A stretch of DNA of 64,000 nt from Gammaproteobacteria bacterium. GTDB taxonomy: Bacteria; Pseudomonadota; Gammaproteobacteria; Steroidobacterales; Foliamicaceae. The position numbers and the translations under genes are program-made. The first letter of the stretch is position 1. Each line of letters opens with the position of its first letter. Location of the stretch: the NCBI GenBank assembly GCA_026708965.1, contig JAPOTY010000037.1, positions 153,949-217,948 on the forward strand, in the 5' to 3' direction. This document shows, one piece after another, positions 8,505 through 17,534 of the stretch. The notes below the pieces were generated by a model, which saw nothing but the letters and a program-made list of their open reading frames with translations, did no database searches and was not told where the DNA came from.

Positions 8505-9102
8505 AAAGCCTTGCTTTCCTGAACAGGATTTTCCGATTCGCCATCTTACACTTTCCCGCCGCCGGTCCGCCGGTCTGCCGGCAGTCTTTCTGGCTTGGTT
8601 TCCATTGGCTCTCTGGTCGGCCGGCGAAGGGCTGCGGACCTCGCAGCCGAACAGCGAACCGATGCTTGGGAGCATCAGCGCCGAAGACCTCTCCCGGCTG
8701 CTTGAGGAACACCGCGGAAAGGTTGTTCTCGTTAATTTCTGGGCCACTTGGTGCGGCCCATGCCTTCATGAGATTCCCGCGCTGTTGCGGCTCAAGGATA
8801 AACTGGCCCCGTCCTCTTTCGTTCTCCTGCCGATTTCGGTGGACGAGCCTGCGGATTCAAAATGGCTGGCCGAGGCACTGATTAAAACTCGATTTCCATA
8901 TTGGTTCAGCTACTTAAGCGCAGAACCTGAAGATTATCTAATGATTGAAGAGATAGACCCGCACTGGCCTGGCGTGCTCCCCGCGAATTACCTGATCGGC
9001 TCCGACGGTAAACTCGCCAAGACGCTGCTTGGCGGCCATACCGAAACCCAGTTCGAGGAAGCCGTGCGCGCCCTGATCAAGGCGCCCGATCAGGCGCCTT
9101 AG
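8485..9102 (+). CDS. TlpA-like membrane-anchored thioredoxin-fold protein
   Basis: The 205-residue protein has a hydrophobic N-terminal anchor or signal (about residues 30-47, after RRR) and a thioredoxin fold with the active site WCGPC (C90 and C93) in the context NFWATWCGPC. TlpA/ResA-type proteins work in the periplasm, reducing cysteines of cytochromes, copper proteins or other partners. The start is uncertain: the ATG at 8485 lies inside the divergent BNR gene, a GTG follows at 8497, and neither has a clear ribosome site. The divergent neighbour carries a CPCC cluster and is a plausible partner. Bases 8881-8950 are AT-rich (24 G/C of 70). Confidence 0.75.
   Translation: MYALVVIKPCFPEQDFPIRHLTLSRRRSAGLPAVFLAWFPLALWSAGEGLRTSQPNSEPMLGSISAEDLSRLLEEHRGKVVLVNFWATWCGPCLHEIPALLRLKDKLAPSSFVLLPISVDEPADSKWLAEALIKTRFPYWFSYLSAEPEDYLMIEEIDPHWPGVLPANYLIGSDGKLAKTLLGGHTETQFEEAVRALIKAPDQAP
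9079..9100. terminator. Perfect hairpin at the end of the thioredoxin gene
   Basis: AAGGCGCC (9079-9086) and GGCGCCTT (9093-9100) form a perfect 8-base-pair stem with a 6-base loop, covering the last sense codons just before the stop. The next gene is convergent and ends at 9129, so a two-way terminator would fit. No long T-run follows, so this is tentative. Confidence 0.4.
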
Positions 9103-9128
9103 GACATCTCGCCCCCGCCCTTCCAACC

Positions 9129-10160
9129 TCAGTCCGCCAGTCCGAGGCGTTTGTGCATGATGGGACTGGTGGTGGTGTACTGCAGATGAACTTTCTTTCC
9201 GGGATTCAGCCTTTCCTTGGCGGCGAACGCCGCTAGCGCCGCTTCGTGGAACCCGCTGAGAATCAGTTTTTTCTTGCCTGGATAATGGCAGATATCGCCG
9301 ATGGCGAAAATGCCGGGCACGCTGGTCTGGAATTTTTCCGGATCCACATTCACTGTCTTGCGATTCAGATCCAGCCCCCAATCGGCAATCGGCCCCAATT
9401 TTGGCGCCAAGCCGAAAAATACAAGCAGTTCATCTACTTCCATCGGTTCCTGCTCAACGTCCTTAACAGCCAGAGTCACAGCTTGCAGCGCGCCCTGATC
9501 CAAATGCAGGCGCTTGGCGCGCGCGTTCTCGACCAGTTGCGCCCTGCCCTTCGCCACCAGTTGCTTGAATTGCGCAACCGATGCCGGTGCCGCCCGGTAC
9601 TCTTCGCGCCGGTGGGCCAAAGCGACCGACTCGGCTTTTCCACACAGTTCCAGCGCCCAGTCCAGCGCGGAATCCCCGCCGCCTAGGATCAGCAGCCGCT
9701 TGTCGGCAAATCGCGACGAATCCTTGATTCGATAATGCAGCTGTTTCCCTTCTATGGCTTCAGCCCCGTCTAAGCGCAGCTGGCGCGGCTGAAATGATCC
9801 GACGCCTCCCGCCAGAAACAGTGTGCCCGCCTGGAATACCGTTCCCGCTCCGGTTTCGACGTGAAACCCCTCCCCTTCCGCAAGCGGCCGGACAACGGCC
9901 ACTTCCTCGCCGAGGTGGAAAACCGGATCGAACGGCTCAATTTGCTTTATCAGCGCATCCACCAGATCCTGCGCGCTCAATACCGGAATGGCTGGAATAT
10001 CGTAGATCGGCTTGTCCGGGTAAAGCTCCGAGCACTGTCCGCCGGGCGCGCTCAGGGCGTCAACAAGGTGCGCGCGGATACCCAGCAATCCCAGTTCAAA
10101 AACCTGAAAAAGGCCGCAGGGGCCCGCGCCCACGATCAGTGCATCGGTTCGTATGGTCAT
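9129..10160 (-). CDS. Ferredoxin/flavodoxin-NADP+ reductase, thioredoxin-reductase-like type 2
   Basis: The ATG at 10160 begins MTIRTDALIVGAGPCG, with the FAD-binding GAGPCG right after the start; the frame extends upstream but not convincingly. The 343-residue product carries GGQCSELYPDKPIYDIP, a hallmark of YumC-type FNR, a second NADPH-binding motif (GGGDSALDW) and a C-terminal GDI (AIGDICHY). It lacks the CxxC active site of thioredoxin reductase. The family passes electrons between NADPH and ferredoxin or flavodoxin in the cytosol. It could supply electrons to O2-dependent or Fe-S enzymes such as the desaturase at the left edge. It diverges from the glycosyltransferase gene across about 80 bases. 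Confidence 0.88.
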   Translation of the reverse strand: MTIRTDALIVGAGPCGLFQVFELGLLGIRAHLVDALSAPGGQCSELYPDKPIYDIPAIPVLSAQDLVDALIKQIEPFDPVFHLGEEVAVVRPLAEGEGFHVETGAGTVFQAGTLFLAGGVGSFQPRQLRLDGAEAIEGKQLHYRIKDSSRFADKRLLILGGGDSALDWALELCGKAESVALAHRREEYRAAPASVAQFKQLVAKGRAQLVENARAKRLHLDQGALQAVTLAVKDVEQEPMEVDELLVFFGLAPKLGPIADWGLDLNRKTVNVDPEKFQTSVPGIFAIGDICHYPGKKKLILSGFHEAALAAFAAKERLNPGKKVHLQYTTTSPIMHKRLGLAD

Positions 10161-10239
10161 GGGGTCCGCCAAACGCAACGCGGCAGGCAATGGCCGCGCC
10201 GGCATTATAAGTGTCGGCGGTCGGCGATACACTTGCGCA

Positions 10240-11979
10240 ATGGAAGACCGCGCCCGCCCGCTGATCCTGTTTGGCGCCGCCACGCTGATTCTCACGGCGG
10301 GTTTCGGTCTCCGCGACCCATGGCCTCCCAACGAGCCGGACAACGCGCTGGCCGCTGCGGAAATGCTCCGTTACGGAAACTGGCTCTCGCCTACGCTGGC
10401 CGGCGAATTATTTGCGGAACAGGGCCCCCTTCATCTTTGGATTCTTGGAGCTTTTCAATGGTTGTTCGGCTTGCGCGCGGGGTTCCTGCTGCCCTCGCTG
10501 CTGTCGGCTTTCGGCATTCTTTGGCTCAGTTGGGATCTGGCGCGACGGCTGTGGGATGAATCCGCAGCGTTTTGGTCGGGCGCCGCCCTGCTGGCTTGTG
10601 TGCAGTTTTCCGCGCTGGCGCACGGCGGCGGAAGCGAGGCCGTTTTGTGCTTCCTTATTGTGCTCGGCCTCTACGGACTGGCGCGCCACCTGTTGCTGGG
10701 GCCTTCGTGGAGGTATTTTCTGCTGGGCTGCGGTGGCTGCGCTCTAGGCCTGATGATTCATATTTCGGCGCTGTTTCCTCTGTTGCTTTTTCTGCCTTGG
10801 GCATGGTCGCTGCGAAGAGGATGGACGGACCGGCGAATCGGATGGAACTGGCGCTGGCTGCTTGGGGCGCTCGTGCTGGCCGCTATCCCTGCGGCTTGGC
10901 TGAGCTTGCTCTGGCTGTCGGACGCCGAGGCGGTATCCAGCTACCGCCTTGCCGTGCTCGCCGCCTGGCCACTGGGCGCCGGAACGTCCTCCTGGAGCGA
11001 CCTGAGGCCCTTCTGGTACTACCTTTTGCAGGTTGCGCCCTGGGCATGCTTTCCGTTGACGCTGACGCTGCCGTGGATGCGCCACGCTTGGAGACAGCGG
11101 CTGGGACAGCGGGATACTGCCCTTTTCTGCATGCTTGCATGGGCCGGCGCGGTGCTGTTTCTGTTATCGATCAGCCAGGTGAAGCGCGCCTCGGATTTTT
11201 TGCCGGTGATTCCCGCGCTGGCCCTTGCCTGCGGCCCGGCGCTGAGCGCTGCATTGCAATACAAGAATTGCCGGCGCACGCTCTGGATGGGAATGATGGC
11301 CATTCTTGTCGTGGTGCTGGTTGCCATGTTGCGGGTCTATGGCGTCGCGCCGGCGGACGAGCCAGCGGTCATTTCCCTTTCCGACGGCTCTCCTTTCTGG
11401 CTCAACCTGCTTTCGCCCACGCGCCTGGCGCTGCTTTTGACGATCAATTCGATTCATCCAGTGGCGGTGCCCTTGCTAATCGTGGCTAGCGCGGCGGGAC
11501 TGGCCGGACTGCTGGCCGGCGGCGGCCGCAGGGTGGCTGCGGTAACAGGATGCGTGATTGTGGGCGTGTGGCTGCTGCTGGGCTGGGGCGCCTTCTCGGT
11601 TTTGAACGAAGGCCGCTCGGGCAAGACGATCACGGCGGCCGCGCAAGCGGCAGCGCCGGACCATGCGGAACTGGGACTGGCCGATTGGCGCGCCCAGCTT
11701 TTGCTGCACATTAATCGCCCGGTCACCCACTTCGGCCGTCTCCGAGCCGACCGGAGGCAGGAAATCCTGGATGCCGCCGCCTGGCTGAACGGCGCCCCCG
11801 GACGCCTGCTGCTGGCGCCGGAGGAGTATCGGAGCTGGTGCTTTAAGAATGAATCCGGCACTTTGCTCGGCTATGCGCACCGCCGCAACTGGTATCTGCT
11901 GGGCCCCGAAATGCTGCGTCCGGAGTGCCAAGTTGAGGACGCTCCAAAGCGGGTCGTGCATTTCCCGGGCTGGAGATAA
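10240..11979 (+). CDS. ArnT-like polytopic glycosyltransferase (PMT family)
   Basis: From the ATG at 10240 the product is 579 residues with about ten or more membrane segments. The first periplasmic loop has the family pattern GLRDPWPPNEPDNA, followed by GELFAEQGPLHLW, matching the catalytic Asp/Glu region of ArnT and protein O-mannosyltransferases. These enzymes use a polyprenyl-phosphate sugar to glycosylate lipid A, another lipid or a protein on the outer face of the inner membrane. No lipid A or O-antigen genes are nearby, so the acceptor is unknown. An upstream in-frame start at 10153 would overlap the divergent reductase and is less likely. Confidence 0.8.
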   Translation: MEDRARPLILFGAATLILTAGFGLRDPWPPNEPDNALAAAEMLRYGNWLSPTLAGELFAEQGPLHLWILGAFQWLFGLRAGFLLPSLLSAFGILWLSWDLARRLWDESAAFWSGAALLACVQFSALAHGGGSEAVLCFLIVLGLYGLARHLLLGPSWRYFLLGCGGCALGLMIHISALFPLLLFLPWAWSLRRGWTDRRIGWNWRWLLGALVLAAIPAAWLSLLWLSDAEAVSSYRLAVLAAWPLGAGTSSWSDLRPFWYYLLQVAPWACFPLTLTLPWMRHAWRQRLGQRDTALFCMLAWAGAVLFLLSISQVKRASDFLPVIPALALACGPALSAALQYKNCRRTLWMGMMAILVVVLVAMLRVYGVAPADEPAVISLSDGSPFWLNLLSPTRLALLLTINSIHPVAVPLLIVASAAGLAGLLAGGGRRVAAVTGCVIVGVWLLLGWGAFSVLNEGRSGKTITAAAQAAAPDHAELGLADWRAQLLLHINRPVTHFGRLRADRRQEILDAAAWLNGAPGRLLLAPEEYRSWCFKNESGTLLGYAHRRNWYLLGPEMLRPECQVEDAPKRVVHFPGWR

Positions 11980-12009
11980 TCTAAAGCATCGCGGCCCGGC
12001 CGGATACGG

Positions 12010-12348
12010 TCAGGAACTGGCGAGCAGGGCTTCGGCCGGGCTGGCGCTGGTTGCCGCGAGCTCCGTGATGCGGGCTGCCAGTTCAGCGCCTTCGGAACCG
12101 TCGAGGGCGATTCCGATCCTTCGCAGCGCGCCTTGAGACCTGTTCTCGGCGCCGATCCACGCCACTCGCCCCTCCACGCTGTGCCTGTCTCCTTCCAGCA
12201 ACTGCACCAGCAGCACCACTTCCTCGCCAAGCACATGCTCGCGCCGCGCGCTAACCCATAGTCCAGCTGGAAGCAAAAACGGAATCCAAGCCTTCGCGAT
12301 GGCGGCGGAGTCCTCCAGCACCAGCGAATAGAAACCGGGAACTTTCAT
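12010..12348 (-). CDS. pilZ: PilZ-domain protein, last gene of the fab-holB cluster
   Basis: A 112-residue protein whose ATG at 12348 overlaps the holB stop as ATGA. The PilZ-type strands GLWVSARREHVLGEEV and RVAWIG are visible, but the c-di-GMP RxxxR signature is not, which matches the atypical Pseudomonas PilZ that does not bind the nucleotide and instead helps type IV pilus assembly. Position directly after holB is the standard gammaproteobacterial arrangement. No pilus gene is next to it here apart from the gsp pseudopilins of 17535-22390. Confidence 0.8.
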   Translation of the reverse strand: MKVPGFYSLVLEDSAAIAKAWIPFLLPAGLWVSARREHVLGEEVVLLVQLLEGDRHSVEGRVAWIGAENRSQGALRRIGIALDGSEGAELAARITELAATSASPAEALLASS

Positions 12349-13316
12349 GTCCGGGCGCAAAAGCCGCCGAACCAGCTCTGCAGCAGCACGGCGGCGGCGA
12401 GTTCCGCATTGGCGCTGAATCCCTCAGCACGGCGGCATTCCATGATTGCATCCAGGTGGGCGAAGCTGCGGCGAATCATCTCTTGACGCGCCTGGACAGG
12501 CAAGCGCGAAAATCTCCGCGTGTAGGCACTGTTTTCCGCCAGCATCCAGTCATGCACGCGCCGATACGCGCACCGGAACAGGAAATCACACCAAAACCGC
12601 ATCGGAATATCCTTCCAAGCGCCCGCCACTTCCGCAGGGGTCGCCCGCCGTTTCTCGAGCGCTCCCAGCTGAGCGGCCATGGCGCTTGCCCGTTCGTCCA
12701 TCTTTCGCGCATGCAATTCCTGCGCCCATAGCGGCCCACCTCCGGCCAGACGCATGGCATTGTCCCACTCCACGCCTTGAGCTTGGCTCTCCAGCCAGTT
12801 CATGGCCTTGTTCCGGCTCACGGCCGGAATCCTCACCAGCCGGCAGCGGCTGATGATGGTGGCCGGCAACGGCTGGATGTTCTCCGCCGCCAGCAGCAGA
12901 TAGCTGTCCGGCCGGGGTTCCTCGAGAATTTTGAGCAGGCTGTTGGCTGCCGCCCGCCGCATCGATTCCGCCGGACAAATCGCAGCGACGCGGGCGCCGC
13001 CGCTGTATGCGCTCATCAGCATGAAATCGATCAGTTCCCTAATGCGCTCCACTGGCAGCGGTTTGCCTTCCTCGGGCACGGCAGGATGCAGATCCGGATG
13101 CAATGCGGTGTCAGGCGCGGATTCCGCGAGCCACACCGGACGATCGCTGCCCAGAATACGCTGCGCGAGCCATGCCGCCAAGCGCCGCCTCCCCACGCCG
13201 CGTTCGCCGTGTATCAACAGGGCGTGGGCCAATTGGCCGGAAGCCGCCTGGGCGCTCAGTTCGGCCTCCAGCCCTGCCAGCCAGGGCAGCCCCGTGCTGT
13301 TTCCGCTAGCCTGCAT
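12345..13316 (-). CDS. holB: DNA polymerase III delta-prime subunit
   Basis: The 323-residue AAA+ protein starts with ATG at 13316. Its P-loop region reads GERGVGRRRLA, a degenerate Walker A as expected for the non-hydrolysing delta-prime clamp-loader subunit. Further family markers are SLLKILEEP and ATIISRCR, the SRC motif region that contacts the neighbouring ATPase. It serves in the clamp loader that puts the beta clamp on DNA. It sits between tmk (26 bases away) and pilZ (ATGA overlap), the classical order. The C-terminal third is divergent, as usual in delta-prime. Confidence 0.88.
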   Translation of the reverse strand: MQASGNSTGLPWLAGLEAELSAQAASGQLAHALLIHGERGVGRRRLAAWLAQRILGSDRPVWLAESAPDTALHPDLHPAVPEEGKPLPVERIRELIDFMLMSAYSGGARVAAICPAESMRRAAANSLLKILEEPRPDSYLLLAAENIQPLPATIISRCRLVRIPAVSRNKAMNWLESQAQGVEWDNAMRLAGGGPLWAQELHARKMDERASAMAAQLGALEKRRATPAEVAGAWKDIPMRFWCDFLFRCAYRRVHDWMLAENSAYTRRFSRLPVQARQEMIRRSFAHLDAIMECRRAEGFSANAELAAAVLLQSWFGGFCART

Positions 13317-13342
13317 AGTGCGCCAAGGCCTCCGTCTGCGGG

Positions 13343-13984
13343 CTAGTTGTCACGGCTGGCCTTGTGCCCTAGCAATTGACCGACGGCTGTTACCAGATCC
13401 TTGCGCACTTCGGCCAGCTTCCTGGAGGCATCAACAACAATATAGCGGCCGCCGCCTTCCCGGGCGCGCTGCAGGTATCCCTGGCGCACGCGCTCAAAAA
13501 ATTTGAGGCTCTCCTGCTCAAAACGGTCCTTTTTTTCCGGTCCGGCCTTGCGGGCCAGCCCCAGTTCGGGCGGCGCGTCAAGGATCACGGTCAGGTCCGG
13601 CCTCAGTTTTCCCACGATCTGTCGGTCCAGCGCCCGCACCTGTTCGATGGGAACCCCGCGGCCATAGGCCTGGTAGGCGTAGCTGGATTCCACAAAACGG
13701 TCGCACACCACCCATGCGCCGCTCGCCAGCGCCGGCAGTATCACCTCGCTGATTGAGGCGCTGCGGGCCGCAAACATCAGCAGCGCTTCAGCTTGGGGCG
13801 GCATTGGGCTGATTCCCGGGTCGAGCAGCAGGGCCCGCAGCCTCTCTCCGAGCGGCGTGCCACCCGGCTCGCGCGCGGCAACCGCTGGTTGGCCTTGTTT
13901 CGCCAGCCAGTCCGCCAGATACGCCGCATGAGTGGACTTGCCGGTCCCTTCTATGCCTTCCAGAACGATGAATCGAGCCGTCAC
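13343..13984 (-). CDS. tmk: Thymidylate kinase
   Basis: The 213-residue kinase begins at a GTG at 13984 that overlaps the mltG stop as GTGA. It has the P-loop GIEGTGKST (10-18), the substrate-binding REPGGTPLGE, the DRF motif (about residue 95) and a lid segment (RKAGPEKKDRFE). It phosphorylates dTMP to dTDP in dTTP synthesis. Its place between mltG and holB is the usual one in gammaproteobacteria. Confidence 0.92.
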   Translation of the reverse strand: MTARFIVLEGIEGTGKSTHAAYLADWLAKQGQPAVAAREPGGTPLGERLRALLLDPGISPMPPQAEALLMFAARSASISEVILPALASGAWVVCDRFVESSYAYQAYGRGVPIEQVRALDRQIVGKLRPDLTVILDAPPELGLARKAGPEKKDRFEQESLKFFERVRQGYLQRAREGGGRYIVVDASRKLAEVRKDLVTAVGQLLGHKASRDN

Positions 13985-15003
13985 TGCCGACCCTGCCGGG
14001 TGCGCTGGCTTCGCAGCATTGCGGACACTGCGGCATTGTGTTCGGCAAGGGTATCGCTGAAAACATGGGTGCCGTCGAGGTTGGCGGAAGCCACGTAGTA
14101 CAGGTAACTCCCGGATTGGGGTTTCGCTGCCGCTTGCAATGATGCCTGCCCGGGCAATGAAATGGGTGTCGGCGGCAGTCCGTGGCGGGTGTAGGTGTTG
14201 TAGGGCGTGTCGTTGCGCAGATGGGCGCGGGTGATATCGCCCGAGTACGATTGGCCCAGACCATAAATGACCGTGGGATCCACCTGCAGCCGCATGCGCT
14301 GCGTGAGCCGCCGGGTCAGCACGCCCGCAATGACCGCGCGTTCGGCATCGAGCGCTGTCTCGCGTTCCACGATGGAAGCGAGTATCAGCATTTCGTAAGA
14401 ATTGTTAAGCGCTGGCTCGTCCGCCCGTCCGTCCCATGCGGCGAGCAATTTTTCCTGCATCAGCGCATGCGACCGCAGCAGCAGCTCCGCGTCCGTTTCT
14501 CCGCGCGTGTAGGCGTAGGTGTCAGGAAAGAAAAGCCCTTCGGCATGCTCGTGCTCCAGGCCCAGCTCATCGGCGAGATCCTCAGGATTCCCGGACGCGA
14601 GCGTGGAAACCAAAGGCTTCTCGGCGCGCAGCGCTGCAAGCAGCTCGACGACCGCCCATCCCTCTATGATGGTGAAGTAGTGTTGCACGACTTCGCCGCG
14701 TCCCATGCGTTCCAGAAGCCTGCGATGCGTGTCGGCATCGCGGACCCGGTACTCCCCCGCCTGGATCCGGGCAGCCGTGCCGGACAGAAAGGCGGCCAGC
14801 TTGAACAGCCATGGACGCGACAGAACCTGATCCTCCGCAAGGCCCTGGGCAACGGCGCCCACCGATTGGCCGGCCTCCACCACGAACACCCTGCCGCCAG
14901 CGCTTGGCTCCACACGACTCTCCAACGCCCACCGGGCCACGTAAAGCCCTGTCATTGCAAGCAGCGCCGCCGTCGCGGCCACAATGCCCAGCCTAGCCCG
15001 CAT
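13981..15003 (-). CDS. mltG: Endolytic murein transglycosylase MltG
   Basis: The 340-residue protein has one N-terminal membrane anchor (about residues 5-25), a LysM-like segment near 40-60 and the YceG catalytic domain. The family sequence ASIVERETA places the catalytic glutamate at E213. FFPDTY and PLP-type loops (PTPIS) are also present. It cuts nascent peptidoglycan strands and ends their polymerisation at the inner membrane. It lies downstream of fabF with an 81-base gap. pabC, which often sits in this place, is absent. Confidence 0.92.
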   Translation of the reverse strand: MRARLGIVAATAALLAMTGLYVARWALESRVEPSAGGRVFVVEAGQSVGAVAQGLAEDQVLSRPWLFKLAAFLSGTAARIQAGEYRVRDADTHRRLLERMGRGEVVQHYFTIIEGWAVVELLAALRAEKPLVSTLASGNPEDLADELGLEHEHAEGLFFPDTYAYTRGETDAELLLRSHALMQEKLLAAWDGRADEPALNNSYEMLILASIVERETALDAERAVIAGVLTRRLTQRMRLQVDPTVIYGLGQSYSGDITRAHLRNDTPYNTYTRHGLPPTPISLPGQASLQAAAKPQSGSYLYYVASANLDGTHVFSDTLAEHNAAVSAMLRSQRTRQGRQ

Positions 15004-15084
15004 ATTGCATCAAGTGATCGTGGAGGGCGGGGAAAGGCTTCATTGAAGCATGGCCGTGCCTATGGCGCAGTGAGCCTATGCGGG

Positions 15085-16329
15085 CTAAACGCGGCTGAAA
15101 ATCAAACAGCCGTTGGTCCCGCCAAAGCCGAAAGAATTGCTCATCGCGATATTGATCGCCATGTTTCGGGCTGTATGAGGAATGAAATCAAGATCGCATC
15201 CTTCGTCCGGATTATCCAGGTTGATTGTGGGCGGCGCCACGCCGTCGCGGATCGCCAGAATGCAGTAAAGCGCTTCCAGCGCGCCCGCTGCTCCCAGCAG
15301 ATGCCCGGTCATCGATTTGGTCGAACTGACGGCGAGGCGCCCGGCGTGGTCTCCGAACACCTGCTTGATCGCAGCCACCTCGATGCGGTCGCCGAGGGGC
15401 GTTGAGGTGGCATGCGCGTTAATGTAATCGATCTGCCCGGGATCCAGCCCGGCATCGTCCAAAGCGGCCTTCATGCAAGACGCGGCTCCTGCGCCGTCTT
15501 CCGACGGGGCGGTGATGTGATAGGCATCGCTGCTCATGCCGAAGCCGCTCACCTCCGCCAGAACCTCGGCTCCTCTGCGCCTTGCATGCTCGTATTCCTC
15601 CAGCATCAGGCATACGCCCCCGCTAGCGAGCACGAAGCCGTCGCGGTCGCGGTCCCAGGGCCGGCTCGCTCGCTCCGGTTCGTCGTTGCGCAACGATAGC
15701 GCCCGCGCGGAGGAAAACCCGCCGATGCCCAAGTAGGCGATGCAATGCTCGGTGCCGCCCGCCAGGCAGGCATCGGTTTCACCGTAGGCGACGGCCCGGG
15801 CGCCGAGGCCGATGGAATGCGAGGAGGTGGAGCAGGCCGTGGCCACGGCGATATTCGGACCGCGCGCGCCGATTTGTATGGACAGCAGGCCGGCCGGCAT
15901 GTTGACGATAATGCCGGGCACCAGAAAAGGCGAGATGCGCCTCGGATTGCTCTGCTCGCTGTAGCGGTGATAGGCGCTCTCTATGGTGCGGATGCCGCCG
16001 ATGCCCGAGCCCAGATAAACGCTCACGCGCTCCGCATTCGATTCATCGATGACGAGCCCCGAGGAATCAAGCGCCTGCACGCCTGCCGCTACCCCGTAGT
16101 GGTTGAAGGCGTCGAAGCGCCGCACCTCGCGCGGGTCCATGTACTCGGCCGGATCGAAATCCCTTATCAGGCCGGCGATCCGCGACGGAAACTTGGCTAT
16201 ATCGGGCAGTTCCTCATGCGCCGTGATGCCGCTTTTTCCTTCCACCACCGACTGCCAAGCGGATTCGGCATCGTTGCCCACCGGCGTGATCGCGCCGGTG
16301 CCCGTCACTACAACGCGGCGGCCTTTCAT
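15085..16329 (-). CDS. fabF: 3-oxoacyl-[acyl-carrier-protein] synthase II
   Basis: The 414-residue condensing enzyme has the Cys-His-His triad: C166 in ATACSTSSH, H306 in NAHATSTPLGD and H343 in TGHLLGAAG, plus the C-terminal FGFGGTNG. It elongates acyl-ACP with malonyl-ACP and is needed to extend palmitoleate to cis-vaccenate, so it sets membrane unsaturation. It follows acpP by 60 bases in the type II fatty acid synthesis operon. The ATG at 16329 is the only reasonable start. Confidence 0.93.
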   Translation of the reverse strand: MKGRRVVVTGTGAITPVGNDAESAWQSVVEGKSGITAHEELPDIAKFPSRIAGLIRDFDPAEYMDPREVRRFDAFNHYGVAAGVQALDSSGLVIDESNAERVSVYLGSGIGGIRTIESAYHRYSEQSNPRRISPFLVPGIIVNMPAGLLSIQIGARGPNIAVATACSTSSHSIGLGARAVAYGETDACLAGGTEHCIAYLGIGGFSSARALSLRNDEPERASRPWDRDRDGFVLASGGVCLMLEEYEHARRRGAEVLAEVSGFGMSSDAYHITAPSEDGAGAASCMKAALDDAGLDPGQIDYINAHATSTPLGDRIEVAAIKQVFGDHAGRLAVSSTKSMTGHLLGAAGALEALYCILAIRDGVAPPTINLDNPDEGCDLDFIPHTARNMAINIAMSNSFGFGGTNGCLIFSRV

Positions 16330-16389
16330 ATCAAGGCGGCCAATCCCCGATCTCTGATCCCGGCCGTGCCGCCGGAGGAGCCGCTCCGG

Positions 16390-16629
16390 CTACTCTTCAA
16401 GACGGGCTGTAATGAAATCGATCGCTTCCTGAACGGTTGTGATCTGCTCGGCATTCTCGTCCGGGATTTCGGTCTCGAACTCTTCTTCGAGCGCCATGAC
16501 CAACTCCACCGTGTCCAGCGAATCGGCGCCGAGATCGTCCACAAACGAAGACGCGTTCGTGATGCTGGATTCGGAAACGCCGAGTTGCTCTGCGATGATC
16601 GTCTTGATCTGTTGTTCCACGTTGCTCAT
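16390..16629 (-). CDS. acpP: Acyl carrier protein
   Basis: From the ATG at 16629 the product is a 79-residue acidic protein with [10 protein letters not shown], where S37 receives the 4'-phosphopantetheine arm. It carries the growing acyl chain for FabG, FabF and lipid assembly. The frame extends upstream by 11 codons without family similarity, so the shorter start is preferred. It sits between fabG and fabF, as in most proteobacteria. Confidence 0.95.
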   Translation of the reverse strand: MSNVEQQIKTIIAEQLGVSESSITNASSFVDDLGADSLDTVELVMALEEEFETEIPDENAEQITTVQEAIDFITARLEE

Positions 16630-16730
16630 AAATGCAAGTCCCCCTGGGCCGGGCAAAACCAACTGAAATTCGACAGCGCCTTATTTTACCGGAATAAGCG
16701 CCCAGGGAACGCGCTTGCCTTGCGCGCCTG

Positions 16731-17480
16731 TCAGCCCATCCACAAGCCGCCATTCACGTGCAGAGTGGCGCCGGTCACATAAGCCGCCGCCGGCGAAGCC
16801 AGAAAAACGGCGGCGGCAGCCACGTCCAGCGGCGTTCCCGCCCGTCCCGCCGGGATGCTCCCGATCACGGCTTCCTGCCGCGCCGCCGACACGCCGGCCG
16901 TCATGTCCGTTTCGATATAGCCCGGCGCGATGGCGTTGACCGTAATGCCGCGCCCGGCCACTTCCAGCGCCAGGGCGCGGGTAAAGCCCAGCAGGCCGGC
17001 CTTCGCCGCCGCGTAATTGCCTTGCCCCGCGGCGCCCGCCATGCCCACCACCGATGACAGGTTGATGATGCGCCCGCGGCGCGCCTTGAGCATGCCGCGA
17101 AGAACGGCCTTGCACAGGCGGTAGGCGGAACTGAGATTGGTGTTGATCACTTGCTGCCAATCCTGCGGTTTCATGCGCAGCAGCAGATTGTCGCGGGCGA
17201 TTCCCGCGTTGTTCACCAGGATGGTGGGAGCCCGGTTCCCTAGGCCGCCCATCAGCGCTTGGACGCTTTGGTCGGATCCCGCATCAAGGACTCTCCCGGC
17301 GTGCCCGTCGCCCAGTCGGCGCACGATTTCCCCGGCGCCATCGGGCGTGGTCGCCGTGCCGATCACCTCTGCGCCGGCGGCGGCCAACTGGTTGGCGATT
17401 TCAGCGCCGATGCCCCGTGTGGCCCCGGTGACAAGCGCGATTTCGCCGTCGAGCGAGAAAAGGTTGGAATCGTTGGACAC
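16731..17480 (-). CDS. fabG: 3-oxoacyl-[acyl-carrier-protein] reductase
   Basis: The 249-residue short-chain dehydrogenase has the NADPH site GATRGIG (about 19-25), NNAG (90-93) and the S143-Y156-K160 triad, plus the C-terminal HVNGGLWM. It reduces 3-oxoacyl-ACP. The start is fixed at the GTG at 17480 because an in-frame TAA lies 12 bases upstream and the next Met is near residue 103. A TATAAT sits only 8 bases before the GTG, so the mRNA may be leaderless. First gene of the fabG-acpP-fabF run. Confidence 0.93.
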   Translation of the reverse strand: MSNDSNLFSLDGEIALVTGATRGIGAEIANQLAAAGAEVIGTATTPDGAGEIVRRLGDGHAGRVLDAGSDQSVQALMGGLGNRAPTILVNNAGIARDNLLLRMKPQDWQQVINTNLSSAYRLCKAVLRGMLKARRGRIINLSSVVGMAGAAGQGNYAAAKAGLLGFTRALALEVAGRGITVNAIAPGYIETDMTAGVSAARQEAVIGSIPAGRAGTPLDVAAAAVFLASPAAAYVTGATLHVNGGLWMG

Positions 17481-17488
17481 GCCCTGAA

Positions 17489-17494
17489 ATTATA
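17489..17494 (-). promoter_or_regulatory. Probable -10 element directly in front of fabG
   Basis: Read on the minus strand this is a perfect TATAAT. Only 8 bases separate it from the fabG GTG, so transcription would start at or next to the start codon. I see no good -35 hexamer 17 bases upstream. The 54-base gap to divergent gspG leaves little room for other control elements. Confidence 0.4.
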
Positions 17495-17534
17495 GGCGAT
17501 AGCGTCTTTCATCCCGCTCTGGCATGATTGAACG

